From Candidatus Eiseniibacteriota bacterium (GTDB taxonomy: Bacteria > Eisenbacteria > RBG-16-71-46 > JAGVPR01): a stretch of 40,920 nt of DNA. Below are positions 23,001-27,883 of the stretch, one piece after another (the stretch's first letter is position 1; the number at the start of each line of letters is the position of its first letter). Below the pieces are notes generated by a model. It searched no databases. It saw only the letters and a list, made by a program, of their open reading frames with translations, and was not told where the DNA came from. The stretch lies in assembly GCA_020052115.1 (NCBI GenBank), contig JAGVPR010000103.1, positions 1-40,920 on the forward strand. Reading direction: 5' to 3'. The translations under genes and the position numbers were made by a program.

Positions 23001-23574
23001 GGTCCCGGACGTTGCGGAAATAGGCACGGGCGTTGCCGGCGGTGGCGTGTCCCAGGGCCGTCATCCAGGCGGTGATCAAGTAGCCGGGAGTGCCCTCAGG
23101 CGGCGCCGTGCCGTCGGGAGAGAAGGTCAGCGCCTCGCCCGAGTCGAACTCACCGTTGGAGTTCGCGTCCACCCAGATGTCCTCGCCCGGATCCAGCTCG
23201 TTGTTCGCGCCGCCCGGCATGCCCGGGGCGTTCGTGAACATGGCGAGGTCGGGGAGCGCGACCCCCGTCTGGCCGGCCTCCATCGTCTCGACGTTCAGGA
23301 AGCCAGCGAGTCCCTTATCGGGATCGAACGGCGTGATCGGGTCCCCGATAGCGGAGGCCTTCGCGCCGTCGAACTCGATCCCGTCCTCGACTGTGTTGTC
23401 CGGGAGCTGCACGTCCAGGGTCAGGACGTTCTGCGTACCCGGTCCCACAGAGATCTCAGGGACGCCATAGTTGTCGACGTCGCTGGCCAGGAACGCCACG
23501 ACCGCCGAGCTTGCGAGAGCTAGCGCGGCGATCGTCACGATCAGCACCAGCGCCCTCTTGCCGTTCGAATTCAT
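5053..23574 (-). CDS. Giant secreted multidomain protein (6173 aa): EF-hand-like loops, Ig-like modules, two vWA domains, FlgD-Ig sorting domain
   Basis: Predicted cell-surface protein, probably an adhesin or stalk. Residues 1-30 are a signal peptide (MNSNGKRALVLIVTIAALAL...). Residues about 35-1660 are D/N/G-rich with tandem calcium loops of the form DxNxNGxFDxGE. From about 1660, Ig-like modules recur, marked by D(N/H/R)xAP junctions near 1660, 1991, 2361, 2690, 2893, 3495, 3939, 4238, 4393, 4523, 4640, 4889, 5214, 5750 and 5961, usually preceded by LPDGxYxLRAxAxDxxGN. vWA domains with MIDAS motifs lie at about 2420-2625 (DSSSS) and 4968-5155 (DGSGS). Residues about 6075-6173 (VYPNPFNPNSAEGEG ... 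NGVYIARLTV) are a FlgD-Ig / type IX-like sorting domain. AAGGAGG lies 9 nt before the ATG at 23574; the frame stays open 118 codons upstream but without a binding site. Ligand unknown. Confidence 0.93.
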   Translation of the reverse strand: MNSNGKRALVLIVTIAALALASSAVVAFLASDVDNYGVPEISVGPGTQNVLTLDVQLPDNTVEDGIEFDGAKASAIGDPITPFDPDKGLAGFLNVETMEAGQTGVALPDLAMFTNAPGMPGGANNELDPGEDIWVDANSNGEFDSGEALTFSPDGTAPPEGTPGYLITAWMTALGHATAGNARAYFRNVRDPGDYNANEIIFFDVDGTAPAGTYEKEGIIFPEGLTEVQKAAFAGTAEVNTFGGSTADEVWADVNGDGTFKPADDVVWDDTQGNAQFDAEPVIFGFPVDESALTAFPADARFENDDHDDTFENGEAIWRDNVTVNNQFDLGETVLLGVPLLGMAGLPNGSLLNTPVKFRDNVVVNGTYDFGEAAVTDSNNNNVFNSEPVLVGAAPDPGTTGTAFTASWSYSAGYALIWVDSDGDNAFDYDPIVYNPPAYTGDEWVVIDGGGMVYSAPNWVPIATGVFSETADTPVSTGFDGVNAFAGAPLSPLATPFTDVNAVVHRTRYADSGVAGFDGDDDETQGNQTDAARGDEIFDDWDNSMTYSATADIVLVDEGPNATEGQALTEFPLAFGYIDLNGDGLWQDGETIVNETVDVNATLDATEAAVRSGGAGSLNDFSTLEQAVDLSGGPPTLLPTYPFFNDADNDSILDVGEVFIRPSGAGTLVRFDNDGAGSDDEFFLGTGGFSSDDDIVRVVHDGNADNSTNGGDNVYNFQSDHQGMNDIYFVDVNGNGFYNSGEPIFWDRNNDGVFNAVTYENGNVGALEHDLGDSLNPISFFANFRVDNGTGGAWVLNIDASYVSSDATVNAGDVRVDFMSDGSPVFLDQADDTSDDARAKTVDLSDFKYYDVDGSTAWSPGEPIYYRASGLGANVESGIQRCNVFEGAPLPANQYFPPGSIVGAGDPELNAAFAMPDPQPVPLTAFQPAVDAPIWFDEDNDGNWDYSANLATGVVNLEPIYADNDLDTNISPGDTRETAYREGSNVLVNAADSGGALTLASAFSAGVDEWAIRDEAGGATAGVYSPGDVVYFRGGGFNFIGGRPVVQLNDLRVDRNWGDFTLVDGPILPGALGTPFSEDLVANGVLDAGLVENTLDETVLLVDLNLDGDILDPDVAVDLNRDGDVNDTVTEDVNFNEMLDAPNAFWVDETGDQPYPGVFRDQEDVVALLYNGAHVVPDGENLQAFTNGTCHFDDGGIGGGGGNGNYDYGEAVINDADADLRADIGEAVLAAGLAHNLDLDNAGPIPAASYVDIAPRDGAYQWGEAVVADLNVNEAWNVGEVVAFPSFVGAITDFDLEMFVDNNPANGTFDNLAEDIIRDVDGGGTFTTRPDTIRKDVLTKTTVLGAPLFAFDADYKFWNERVESDPDSPVNGYDYAENDEIIIDLDGDGYYTAAADVVLFQGAESYDPGHAISFFGTVPNSDPPIAADNILAGWVDADTDGNYDGTSGVEEDIYTDTPEGVPPVADGVVDTFDDMLTSFTVMNPYQAQEPTDISGVFIWVDADSNGIFDPDVDTNWGQATLVAPKAPGDNRTWRLEPATPIPALTEDRNHSGTLTAGLSEPAAGVDYNGDGDILDVIDETALGNGVNSALPAAKKDSDVDSQTNLFVTINVAAEPQQILSGNNFDATIPVDGMIFASLNTGPSDAPINNASAPGAGLIHIDNNAPSVTKISDIRLYGFFDSDGDGSITMSDGVSIVHSDSPPNQLFGDNEFEISSPYIPAQPAKGAARDREGRELNDILEGRRLTELDIYTPSDNDVLFIRMQYADFTVPGSVPPLADWSDLNYDPAGDAAGDGGAAGFNGLDDDSDWVIAFDIDGNGRPSAGEVGVDEMDAQVGQAIAAYDADFVDNDQDGYVDDFEFESPGTDLDNDGVLGEGFGVDFDGDTVNGEPDPTPSDNTYTTSMDDDEDGVDGIDYADGLDRTGMFFVRDNFNFVVHKPAPATTWTWQWDTYLTQLRLSGNPIDDKDGIWVKAVAYDQAENVVETYAAPTIFLLDNTAPGAEFKLATTEGTLIPNDSTIYDDEVYHAGATSVDTDVQWVELLYAKNSDPDFVNLITDATHATGRIHSLEEHISWTPDFVTNSPADSQDDYYFVARAADRLEWYNITTETWQPYIFRPNPDPNPTDPTLGIEIGNEEEVIMGNDSPADLAELHEVAVDGTMPHAVITRVYAKSWFEDSGTEYFKYGVRVPAYNAIELWVQHEDVNENHIIDSVTENDAERYMGCDLNGDGVVDSLAAPGDEIAWDLNQDGSFTTYSEDLNSNGRLDDLLPGGVLAVDDGDTTACENDIEKIVFEYTSDHVTWVPIATVTGTIDGSGNVADFTYPVVVTWDTTDPALFPEGEYDLRAVAYDIEGNFDPNPTIVTVTVDRSGLNAYFSPHGSPADSSTVCGIVDLHSVVYGLPADDVGSTRVLYRYIRGEEAGPSVADIVFLIDSSSSMQDPILSVQAAVQGFADELSATNVDFRLGLVDVESVPVLRQNLTADVAAFSTALNLLTPNETEVPTYDVLQNAAGAGMGINWRPGAERILILITDTTPEIGTAADLDFMANHEPAEEAAMVAIVDATNAKVFAICELNAAADAAANNGEYAGDVYAYDTVTLTTGGILYELASSSYAPVLSDIAGTVVGGFWTEIGADEDADSPGSTNTTAWADYVWPWDTNGLPDGYVTVEAIALDTLGNSDADRSDPGQRIHIFIDNTAPAPSFLMPADGTVISENNGNTVMEVLIDTNDEAGTDAVFLEWSFDGVNWNQIDGINNDEDFFTDAPTGLLKMFDGSDGVYTKGAGNTDLTVVEVGDTRRTAIGWTVPAYLISTVVTENDQDRGLPLLPFMKDGVNADPNEATIDGAPERSSPWRFVWLTKNTLGELENDRLVYLRATAEQECEGGDDLAAMTQIVVHVTDNVAPNTTLITVSEPDGDILAPTGTQTLANTLSIFATAADHGVLDEQGSVVDVSLWFRPREQDLDANGLADYDLLPQPGAVGDQWMAWTRAASDTTYPYIFDWDVSGLNGPYEFAIVATDSPGNRSVIDETKGGWLMITHMAATVTDPLDATINEGAIATIFADLASNPVDDAFDLVRFYRASVVLDEPVTPAFTTQGTYAGFWVADLLENTTDPDGDNLNGTDVRVDIGGTAGTYRTFADLAADPSPAVTDFAIDYGTDQIIFASDPAAAVMVDYHTSSWTLIAIGDEADPYTVDWQTARDGTNNGVWSIMARAETQSPLTNKEPPTAEWAIITVLDTDSPNFHVGGLGHQDVDDPAFYEVITAKLGNSINELSSLPPVTKLSGDEVDLLLVDDDAPADPLVPSSVIARLINETTGAVVAEQTMTPLAEDITEHGYMPITFKFFEADWYHLVTPGDFENVTLFFDRDADGVQDLLNELYPMTQSANVWTVVVGEVSEGSNIRYQFLVDTIGDNFDIDGNGTENPVDDPRNDTNPVGYVAPTLGDPTPWHFNLGDSRIILPANVDYWTNVDISTLPDGVYRWEFSGEDGNGSASTVGKRTVIDRTPITQTYAVNVMNNPFTPSNTLEPITSAPAAWLVGLQTYLVDEPGGVNIVDPAKVLFQYYDGQSWRWATIVGQDPDPVSSGWFVTWTTPTPGSVDDHLDNDRDLVVDESTEGDQVDNDNDGIIDEADEAQSVFQIRAVVFDDGFNVSYTPDEYLTDLTIDGMPALAEVKLASINGGPTEPVNGAVVRIGDPVTFFGQYTLAEKPVAVVFQWSPSPADSSWHDIDVTQVNEDDDYFTPIMGVQFETPDLDDETVEDGEHYYTATLNTESIRQVIFDDLGRSGDAYVEVRALAVDAVGNLGEQGRTSLVILNDMDGPVAHFWQLTNMTNGKTYWPDDPLMVFTGQAMVWAMATGLNEYDAVTGTLQISGDGVAWEDVTTVPLVDTPVSANRKLFIWTMDTDRWTDGLYQLRGIVRDADGNIGGDTDGNGVIDGTETVPMITVRFDHTPPAAVLIKAGGLPLVENHTTLIIPDYLPEETQFVPVLPTTVTFKAEDDGDSSTDIEMMTLEFRDDYRYPREDETAPRWLTIGTFEYRDYQGDDPGGDSAANGQWILEYYGLPNLFLAMQGGDNGATSEAAAVKAYQFRPLATDYAGNSSSDDPGQSLRIDPASPYIKDLFAGTYEMEGGGTDMNTDPLHVAGGDVAPLGAAIDDNFEALQGLPMESGGMFGARMEYRPASSINEADWTTIGLMTAPVDPYPTLWQISWTTPTNTAWADSLFALRATARDSAGNWSMLVRNNAVLVQDVTAPCNTRLTDVAATGGQILPQDVTETTLENGTWVAGSVALFATTAAGDQSMLPGGRALVNFEAHRDGMPTGEWILIESTPDTVSYEVFAGADNTLGEDWMINWNTLAIDGSGAAIYPDGHWQVRAYAVDVHGNSEKDAWGSGACSPVLFDVTVDNTAPMATMDFDPSTPAFEFEGTVERNQVFTAFARTETETEDDIIEFMYKLHTDLNVPSSWQSAQPGYDDTDVNPDETRPYSFDWDLNQMTPMLTVGATYDVVAASSDLLLNTDTAVQAMIDGRGLQLHVQDTIAPVATITKLVRAVGDEREVEFPEEEHVRGAVEIWATILKGDHDTEFVEFFYRPEGATTWTLADGDRDTTGDFTWVLRNWDTTPLAEGRYEFAAIAEDDAGNRDSAPPIVIMIVDHTAPTATWLPVEGDVEAGECILPWQDGFTAATLTINDSLDIVQQKSMIPNRGPDPRNRGWVAPHGTVPDSLVVYSIMMTSSGDVGAATFDWTASNGHNGAGVTTGSQVWIEGTVWVQFTPGVDSDGMPIANDDFEVGDVFTFSTDGRIVDLITVSTDTDVWRRDDTGRPIYEYKRASDPDDDPFWTYATITPSTPLVDDILNTYSTTWDISDLESCLYDLRVTYDDRAGNRDILNYTNTDGTFRHVTVDHIGPEVAITNIVNYTNDTTVDPVDFGTITDVTLGTAVKIHASADDDEPCIPASAETWVNKLQFQVLAGDIAGGGGRADIVWVIDGSGSMGSYQSAVAANAQVFANALAGKDVQLAVAWFGDPSGIINTDGSTGTPLVGTGQFTSSTSVFQTMVQAVGTGRSGAEHGLEALVESLQHYTFRPGAQKFFILVGDEPTQGDGLGVVLPALQGANVTVYSVITTSLGAAVLDYTNAALQTGGAVFDINGDFGQNLAALGVQIAAQVGGGGWQDLGIVQPTHDAGDPTDVTANVVWNTTGLPEGVYYLRVLAYDTACNMAISKIVQVNVIDKTPPIARIAGFDPDVIPHGDEPNTESTVYALTYSDDEITEVQFQYDIVNATWPAAGTDPDGLGWINIGIGSEVIADQFPKDNLWMAKFNLSAFDASVVERMRIRALAKDSDGNRDDVNAPVLVADLVMNPDQSKKLVAVLDFNRITSVDLSAPSQGNVVLKVATADPSEMPKAIAVSEDLDGNTTEQIVDFTKMVDSDVTWTGVLNLSGIANCGEMNISVTALAERANDILSPATPDTVDIEMQETLIASYQVTDALGTNGVVSIDGLSVYIPSGCGVAGCLLLAPTEAPTVSYDQGLYVTRFGNVYDIEWTSGGGAFDLGYNALVTMSYTDEELEALGLQGNEQLIMPRWLDQSGNDYDDEYWSAVAVTHVSVDTLNNLVTFRAASLDAEIFGDSDEDVGHIWSLFVPTANAPVYVYNFHPWSNGFTDRDPKILAYLNDYSGEGIDDEEIEVWIDNRIVAASGTGYVLGNGDFDVEQVNNDGTMYELTYKHSDRSVDYLAAGQHTLNIRFRTYETDTWVDLDPATPFASFGVDRKAPTVAFRGGFVSDPLLRNIAGYIGPTSFLTNPHTMLQAQAFDGEAGIHVREEQTQDPISTYWDEGLKYDLWLVDWEDDQNDVDEIEERVLLHQGTADELVPYLSPSLEEYSPSDTLLVSMPIVGGGAIDDRDVLEVTLYSVKEIEQNSDGWGFGCDQLDTLWVGSEPVLLCDGLFFDGESQEMHIYLQGWRDEVGNAGSPYVEQRFIVDRSAPTVQLLAPKTGACVSPVDNVVLTFRVADIGAGVDATSLRVALQGPEGEVTVAPPTYNQGTLTVTVAATAADPLSFGTYSGTVSGVDRLGNRFEVPFDFMVCTDNLEVFAPKVYPNPFNPNSAEGEGTAHFTFTLGRQADVSLEVYDFAGDKVVTLASRITHAAGPVDMLWAGETDDGGDLANGVYIARLTVTDGTRTQNVNLKVVIWRD
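8110..8675 (-). other. Second vWA domain of the giant protein
   Basis: The encoded stretch (residues about 4968-5155) starts ADIVWVIDGSGSMGSYQSAV, with the metal-binding DxSxS. It continues with NAQVFANALAGKDVQLAVAWFGD and QKFFILVGDEPTQGDG, the third metal-site region. A poly-Gly tract (QVGGGGWQDLG) ends it before the next Ig-like module. vWA domains bind protein ligands through a divalent cation. Confidence 0.85.
15700..16312 (-). other. First vWA domain of the giant protein
   Basis: The encoded stretch (residues about 2420-2625) starts ADIVFLIDSSSSMQDPILSV, with the metal-site DxSxS. It continues through LRQNLTADVAAFSTALNLL, a Thr in ETEVPTYD, and RILILITDTTPEIG. The same position in a module (between an Ig-like junction and a WTEIG/WQDLG strand) is used in the second vWA domain, which suggests duplication of an Ig-plus-vWA unit. 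Confidence 0.85.
18600..23470 (-). repeat. Tandem EF-hand-like loop repeats in the N-terminal part of the giant protein
   Basis: The encoded region repeats a 12-residue loop with acidic or Asn residues at positions 1, 3 and 5, often Gly at 6, an aromatic or aliphatic at 8, and Gly-Glu at 11-12. Examples are DANSNGEFDSGE, NVTVNNQFDLGE, NVVVNGTYDFGE, DLNGDGLWQDGE, DVNGNGFYNSGE and DLNVNEAWNVGE. Intervening segments are beta-like (EPVIFG, ETVLLG, EAAVTD) rather than helical. At the DNA level the clearest copies are the neighbouring pair at about 22490-22640. Confidence 0.75.
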
Positions 23575-23802
23575 TCTCGGTTCCTCCTTGGTGGAATGAG
23601 AATTTGAAACCGGACGACGTCTCAAAAAGTTTATGAGTGACCTCCACAGACCAGGATTACCGCCTGCCTCACTTCCGTACGGCTCCACTTTGCGCCTCCT
23701 CTTCCTCGACCGGTCGCCCGCTTCGTGGGTCGCGGTGTGGGGTTCCGTCTCCCGGACCGACCAGCCTTCAGGGATACACACCGTTTCACCGATAGCCTGT
23801 GG

Positions 23803-23829
23803 GTCACTCGCGTTCAGCGATGCATTGAC
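23803..23829 (-). promoter_or_regulatory. Stem-loop in the giant-gene leader
   Basis: On the minus strand GTCA pairs with TGAC, and TCGC with GCGA, around a TGAAC loop with a small internal bulge. Flanking GTGG and CCAC can extend the helix. A second simple hairpin (CTCCCC/GGGGAG, 23904-23921) lies upstream. The leader seems folded, but I cannot assign it to a known riboswitch class. Confidence 0.45.
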
Positions 23830-24043
23830 TTTGTGGCCACCGAGCGTTGCCCTTGAGCCCTCCTTGTCTTCAGCGCCCAACGACGATCGCCCGACCGGTG
23901 CCGCTCCCCTCGCAAGGGGAGACCGCATCGGGCGGGCCCATCCATATGTGCGCCCTGTTACTTGGGACGAATGAACGCCCCAACATCACCTCCGCGACGG
24001 GCTACTCCAAACGGTCAATTCGTCGCAGAATAATTCGCGGCAG

Positions 24044-24072
24044 AATATGCCCACCGCCTCCAACCTTGTCAA
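24044..24072 (-). promoter_or_regulatory. Sigma-70 promoter of the giant-protein operon
   Basis: The minus strand has TTGACA (24067-24072), exactly 17 nt, then CATATT (24044-24049), four matches to TATAAT. It is the best promoter in the block and would start transcription near 24037, giving a 5' leader of about 460 nt before the ATG at 23574. Confidence 0.7.
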
Positions 24073-24431
24073 CAGCAATTTGTCTTCGCGCTCACCGAAC
24101 GTAGTTCCGTCGGTCCCGGCGGCAACAAGTCCTATTTTCAACATCCTAGGCCCCCGCCCGAGCAATGGACCTCCCTTCGGAGGCCCGCACGCAAAGAGAC
24201 ACGCGCCGTCCAATGTCCAGCGCGAGCACCTCGTTATCAGACCAACATTTGTGCCGTTTCGCGGTTGCCCGAAACCGCGGTACGCTAACATGCGTTTTCG
24301 AAAGGTGTCAAGGGGATTCGAGGAAAACGCCGCACCACACGGAGCGAGTCAGCCTCCCCGACATCGCCACACTTCATCGGAGATGGCGGAAAGACCTTTA
24401 TCATTTTTTCCTGGTCCGGGCGGTTCGATGC

Positions 24432-25472
24432 TCAGGCGCTGAAGCGGATCAAGAGGACATCCCCATCCTCTATCCTGTAATCGCGTCCCTCCAGGCGGAC
24501 GGCTCCTTTGGACCGGGCGGCTGTATGCGACCCCGCGGAGATGAGGTCCTCATATCGGACAACCTCCGCACGGATGAATCCCCTCTCCATATCGCTGTGG
24601 ATCTCCCCAGCCGCCTCGACGGCCGGCGTCCCTCGGCGCACCGTCCAGGCGCGCGCCTCCGGCCGGCCCGCGGTGAAGAACGTGACGAATCCCAACTGCG
24701 TGTACGCGGCCCGGATGAGCTTGTCGCGCCCCAGCTCTCCAATGCCCATCTCGTTGAGGAACCCTTGAAGTTCCTCCGGGGGCAGCTCCGCCAGCTCGCG
24801 CTCCAGCTGGGCGCAGATGGTGGTCACCTCCACGCCCAGCGCCGCCTCACGTTCCCGCAGCTCCGCAAGACCCGGAACTTCCCCGGCCAGATCGCCTTCC
24901 GCCACGTTCAGGATGACGAACCGCGGCTTCATGGTCAGGAGCTGGAAGCCCCGAAGCCGCTTCTCGTCCGCCTCGGAGAGCGCCGTCGAGCGGAGCGATC
25001 GCCCCTCCTCGAGGCAGCTCTTGCAGCGCAGCAGAAGCTCCATTTCAGGAGTCTCCTCCTTGCGCCCGACACGGATCATGTGCGTCACGCGCTCGAGCCT
25101 CGATTCAACGAGGCCCTGGTCGAGCAGGATCATCTCCTCTTCCAGAGCCCGGATCTCCTTCGCGGCAACGCCCTTCACGTTTCCGGGATCCACGTAGGCC
25201 CCGACCACATGGGCGAGGAGGTCCACGCCGCGAGCCGCTGCGACCGATTCGGCCTCCTGGCTCCCACGAAGACTCAACGCCGGCATGTCGTGGAGGATTA
25301 TCTCGGCCGGTGTCGTCTTCTTCGCGTCCACCAGGGTGGCCAACCGCAAGAGGCGTTCATCCGGCACGTGAATGGCCGCAGCCCGGACCGATGCGGGGCC
25401 TTGCAACCGCGCCAGCGCGCGAAACAGTGTGGACTTACCACTCCCAGGCACTCCAACGAGACCAACCCTCAT
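24432..25472 (-). CDS. ychF: Divergent YchF/Obg-family GTPase-like protein with TGS (DUF933) domain
   Basis: A 346-residue relative of YchF, the ribosome-associated P-loop NTPase. The C-terminal third matches the family closely: LGFVTFFTAGRPEARAWTV, AGEIHSDMERGFIRAEV, then LEGRDYRIEDGDVLLIRF. The nucleotide domain is altered. The P-loop is GVPGSGKST where YchF has GxPNVGKST; the switch-II segment is HDMPALSLRGSQEAE in place of DxAGLVKGAxxGxGLGN; and the base-specificity site is LNVAE where YchF has NVxE. A helical arm follows (EEEMILLDQGLVESRLERV). GGAGAGTTGA precedes the ATG. It is the last gene after purA and tRNA-Lys. It may be a YchF paralogue with a changed role; a second, canonical copy elsewhere would support that. 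Confidence 0.83.
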   Translation of the reverse strand: MRVGLVGVPGSGKSTLFRALARLQGPASVRAAAIHVPDERLLRLATLVDAKKTTPAEIILHDMPALSLRGSQEAESVAAARGVDLLAHVVGAYVDPGNVKGVAAKEIRALEEEMILLDQGLVESRLERVTHMIRVGRKEETPEMELLLRCKSCLEEGRSLRSTALSEADEKRLRGFQLLTMKPRFVILNVAEGDLAGEVPGLAELREREAALGVEVTTICAQLERELAELPPEELQGFLNEMGIGELGRDKLIRAAYTQLGFVTFFTAGRPEARAWTVRRGTPAVEAAGEIHSDMERGFIRAEVVRYEDLISAGSHTAARSKGAVRLEGRDYRIEDGDVLLIRFSA

Positions 25473-25555
25473 TCAACTCTCCTTGGTGTTCTCCACGTCG
25501 TGAACCCGGGGCAGGGTAAGGCCGCTCCCATCAGGGTCCGGAGGAAATCAGGCGG

Positions 25556-25631
25556 TGGTGAGCCGTGCTGGGATCGAACCAGCGACCCTCTGCTTAAAAG
25601 GCAGGTGCTCTACCGACTGAGCTAACGGCTC
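25556..25631 (-). tRNA. tRNA-Lys (anticodon TTT)
   Basis: A 76-nt cloverleaf. The acceptor stem GAGCCGT/ACGGCTC is followed by discriminator A and an encoded CCA. The D-arm is GCTCAGTCGGTAGAGC, the anticodon arm CTGCC-TTTTAAG-CAG with anticodon TTT, and the T-arm GCTGG-TTCGATC-CCAGC. It starts 12 nt after the purA stop codon, so it is probably processed from the purA transcript. Confidence 0.98.
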
Positions 25632-25643
25632 ACACAGAACAGA

Positions 25644-26924
<1,281 letters not shown>

Positions 26925-26962
26925 CGCTCATCCACCTCCGCCGGATCTCCAGCGCCGACTCT

Positions 26963-27883
26963 CTATCGGCGGGCGGCCAGTGCCGCAACCACTTTCTCGG
27001 CGATCAGCACCGACACCTTCTCCTGGGCCTCATGAGTCGCCGCCCCGACGTGCGGGGTGACGATCACCTTGGGGTGTCCGACGAGAGGACTCCCGGAGGG
27101 GGGCTCCTGCTCGAAGACGTCAAGCGCGGCGCCCGCGACCCTTCCGCTGTCGAGCCCGGCCAGCAGCGCCCGCTCGTCAACGACCCCGCCCCGCGATGTG
27201 TTCACGACGAGGACGCCCGGTCGAAGGCGAGCGATCGCCTCCGCGTCGAGCAACCCCCGGGTCGCGGCCGTCAGGGGCACGTGGAAGGACAGCACATCCG
27301 CCCGCTCGAGGACCTCTTCGAAGGAGCGCCACTCGACGATCGTCTCGCCTGACCTCGCCGCCTCGCGCGTCGAATCAAACGCGATCACCCGCATGTCGAA
27401 GGCGGCCGCCCGCTTCGCCACGGCCCGCCCGATGCGGCCCAGACCGATGATGCCGAGCGTTCTTCCGGCGAGCTCGACGCCCGTGAAGACCCCGCGCTCC
27501 CAACGGCCCGCGATCATGGAGGCATGGGCCCAAGGGACCCGCCGCGCCAGGGCCAGGATGAGAGCCATCGTGTGCTCGGCCACCGTGACCGTGCTGCCCT
27601 CCGCCGCCGTGAGCACCTCGATGCCCCTTGCCTCGGCCGCGGCGACGTCAATGTTGTCCACGCCGACCCCCGCGCGGCCTACCAGACGAAGCGAGCGCGC
27701 CCCGGCGATCAGCTCCGCCGTCACACGCGTTCCGCTCCGCACGACCAGCGCCTCCGCTTCACTGAGAGCCGAAACCAGCTCCGCACCCTTGAGCCCTGGC
27801 CGGTAGGCCACGGTATGTCCCGCCGCGCGCAGGATCTCCAGGCCGCGCTCCGAAAGCGCGTCGCTCACGAGGATGGAGGCCAT
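26963..27883 (-). CDS. serA: D-3-phosphoglycerate dehydrogenase (short type, no ACT domain)
   Basis: Oxidises 3-phosphoglycerate to 3-phosphohydroxypyruvate, the entry step to serine. The 306 residues cover only the two catalytic Rossmann domains of the D-2-hydroxyacid dehydrogenase family. The NAD site is GRTLGIIGLGRIGRAVAKR; catalytic Arg lies in NTSRGGVVDE, Glu in LDVFEQEPP, and His in VTPHVGAATHEAQ. The VGRAGVGVDNIDVAAA segment is typical of SerA. It lacks the regulatory ACT/ASB domains, so serine feedback is not expected by that route. The start ATG at 27883 shares one base with the serC-like stop (TGATG), which implies coupled translation. The context with an aminotransferase supports serine synthesis rather than another hydroxyacid. 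Confidence 0.92.
   Translation of the reverse strand: MASILVSDALSERGLEILRAAGHTVAYRPGLKGAELVSALSEAEALVVRSGTRVTAELIAGARSLRLVGRAGVGVDNIDVAAAEARGIEVLTAAEGSTVTVAEHTMALILALARRVPWAHASMIAGRWERGVFTGVELAGRTLGIIGLGRIGRAVAKRAAAFDMRVIAFDSTREAARSGETIVEWRSFEEVLERADVLSFHVPLTAATRGLLDAEAIARLRPGVLVVNTSRGGVVDERALLAGLDSGRVAGAALDVFEQEPPSGSPLVGHPKVIVTPHVGAATHEAQEKVSVLIAEKVVAALAARR

Larger units (their letters stand above)
23575..24431. other. Non-coding block: long leader of the giant gene plus upstream spacer
   Basis: About 857 nt with no credible gene and visibly lower GC than the coding sequence. The left 463 nt form the predicted leader of the giant-gene transcript, with hairpins at 23803-23829 and 23904-23921. 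The right part (24075-24431) holds a spare TTGACA box (minus strand, 24306-24311) without a good -10, and a CGCGGTT/AACCGCG hairpin near 24262-24281. No terminator for the upstream ychF-like gene is obvious. Confidence 0.7.

Noticed and set aside
18600..23470. CRISPR array or simple DNA tandem repeat
   Set aside because: The periodicity is at the protein level, with divergent DNA copies and irregular spacing. No 25-40 nt identical repeat with unique spacers occurs anywhere in the window.
23655..23735. Cyclic-di-GMP (GEMM-I) riboswitch call in the giant-gene leader
   Set aside because: Only scattered elements match (GCAAAG, AGGCxxGCGG). The conserved closing helix and the GNRA-capped stem cannot be formed convincingly, so it is kept only as something to test.
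23575..23928. 118-codon N-terminal extension of the giant protein
   Set aside because: It has no ribosome binding site at its ATG and its sequence is low-quality and basic. A clear AAGGAGG and a classical signal peptide begin at 23574.
23986..24291. Small minus-strand open frame of 101 codons upstream of the giant gene
   Set aside because: It overlaps the best promoter and has no ribosome binding site or recognisable motif; the area reads as non-coding spacer.
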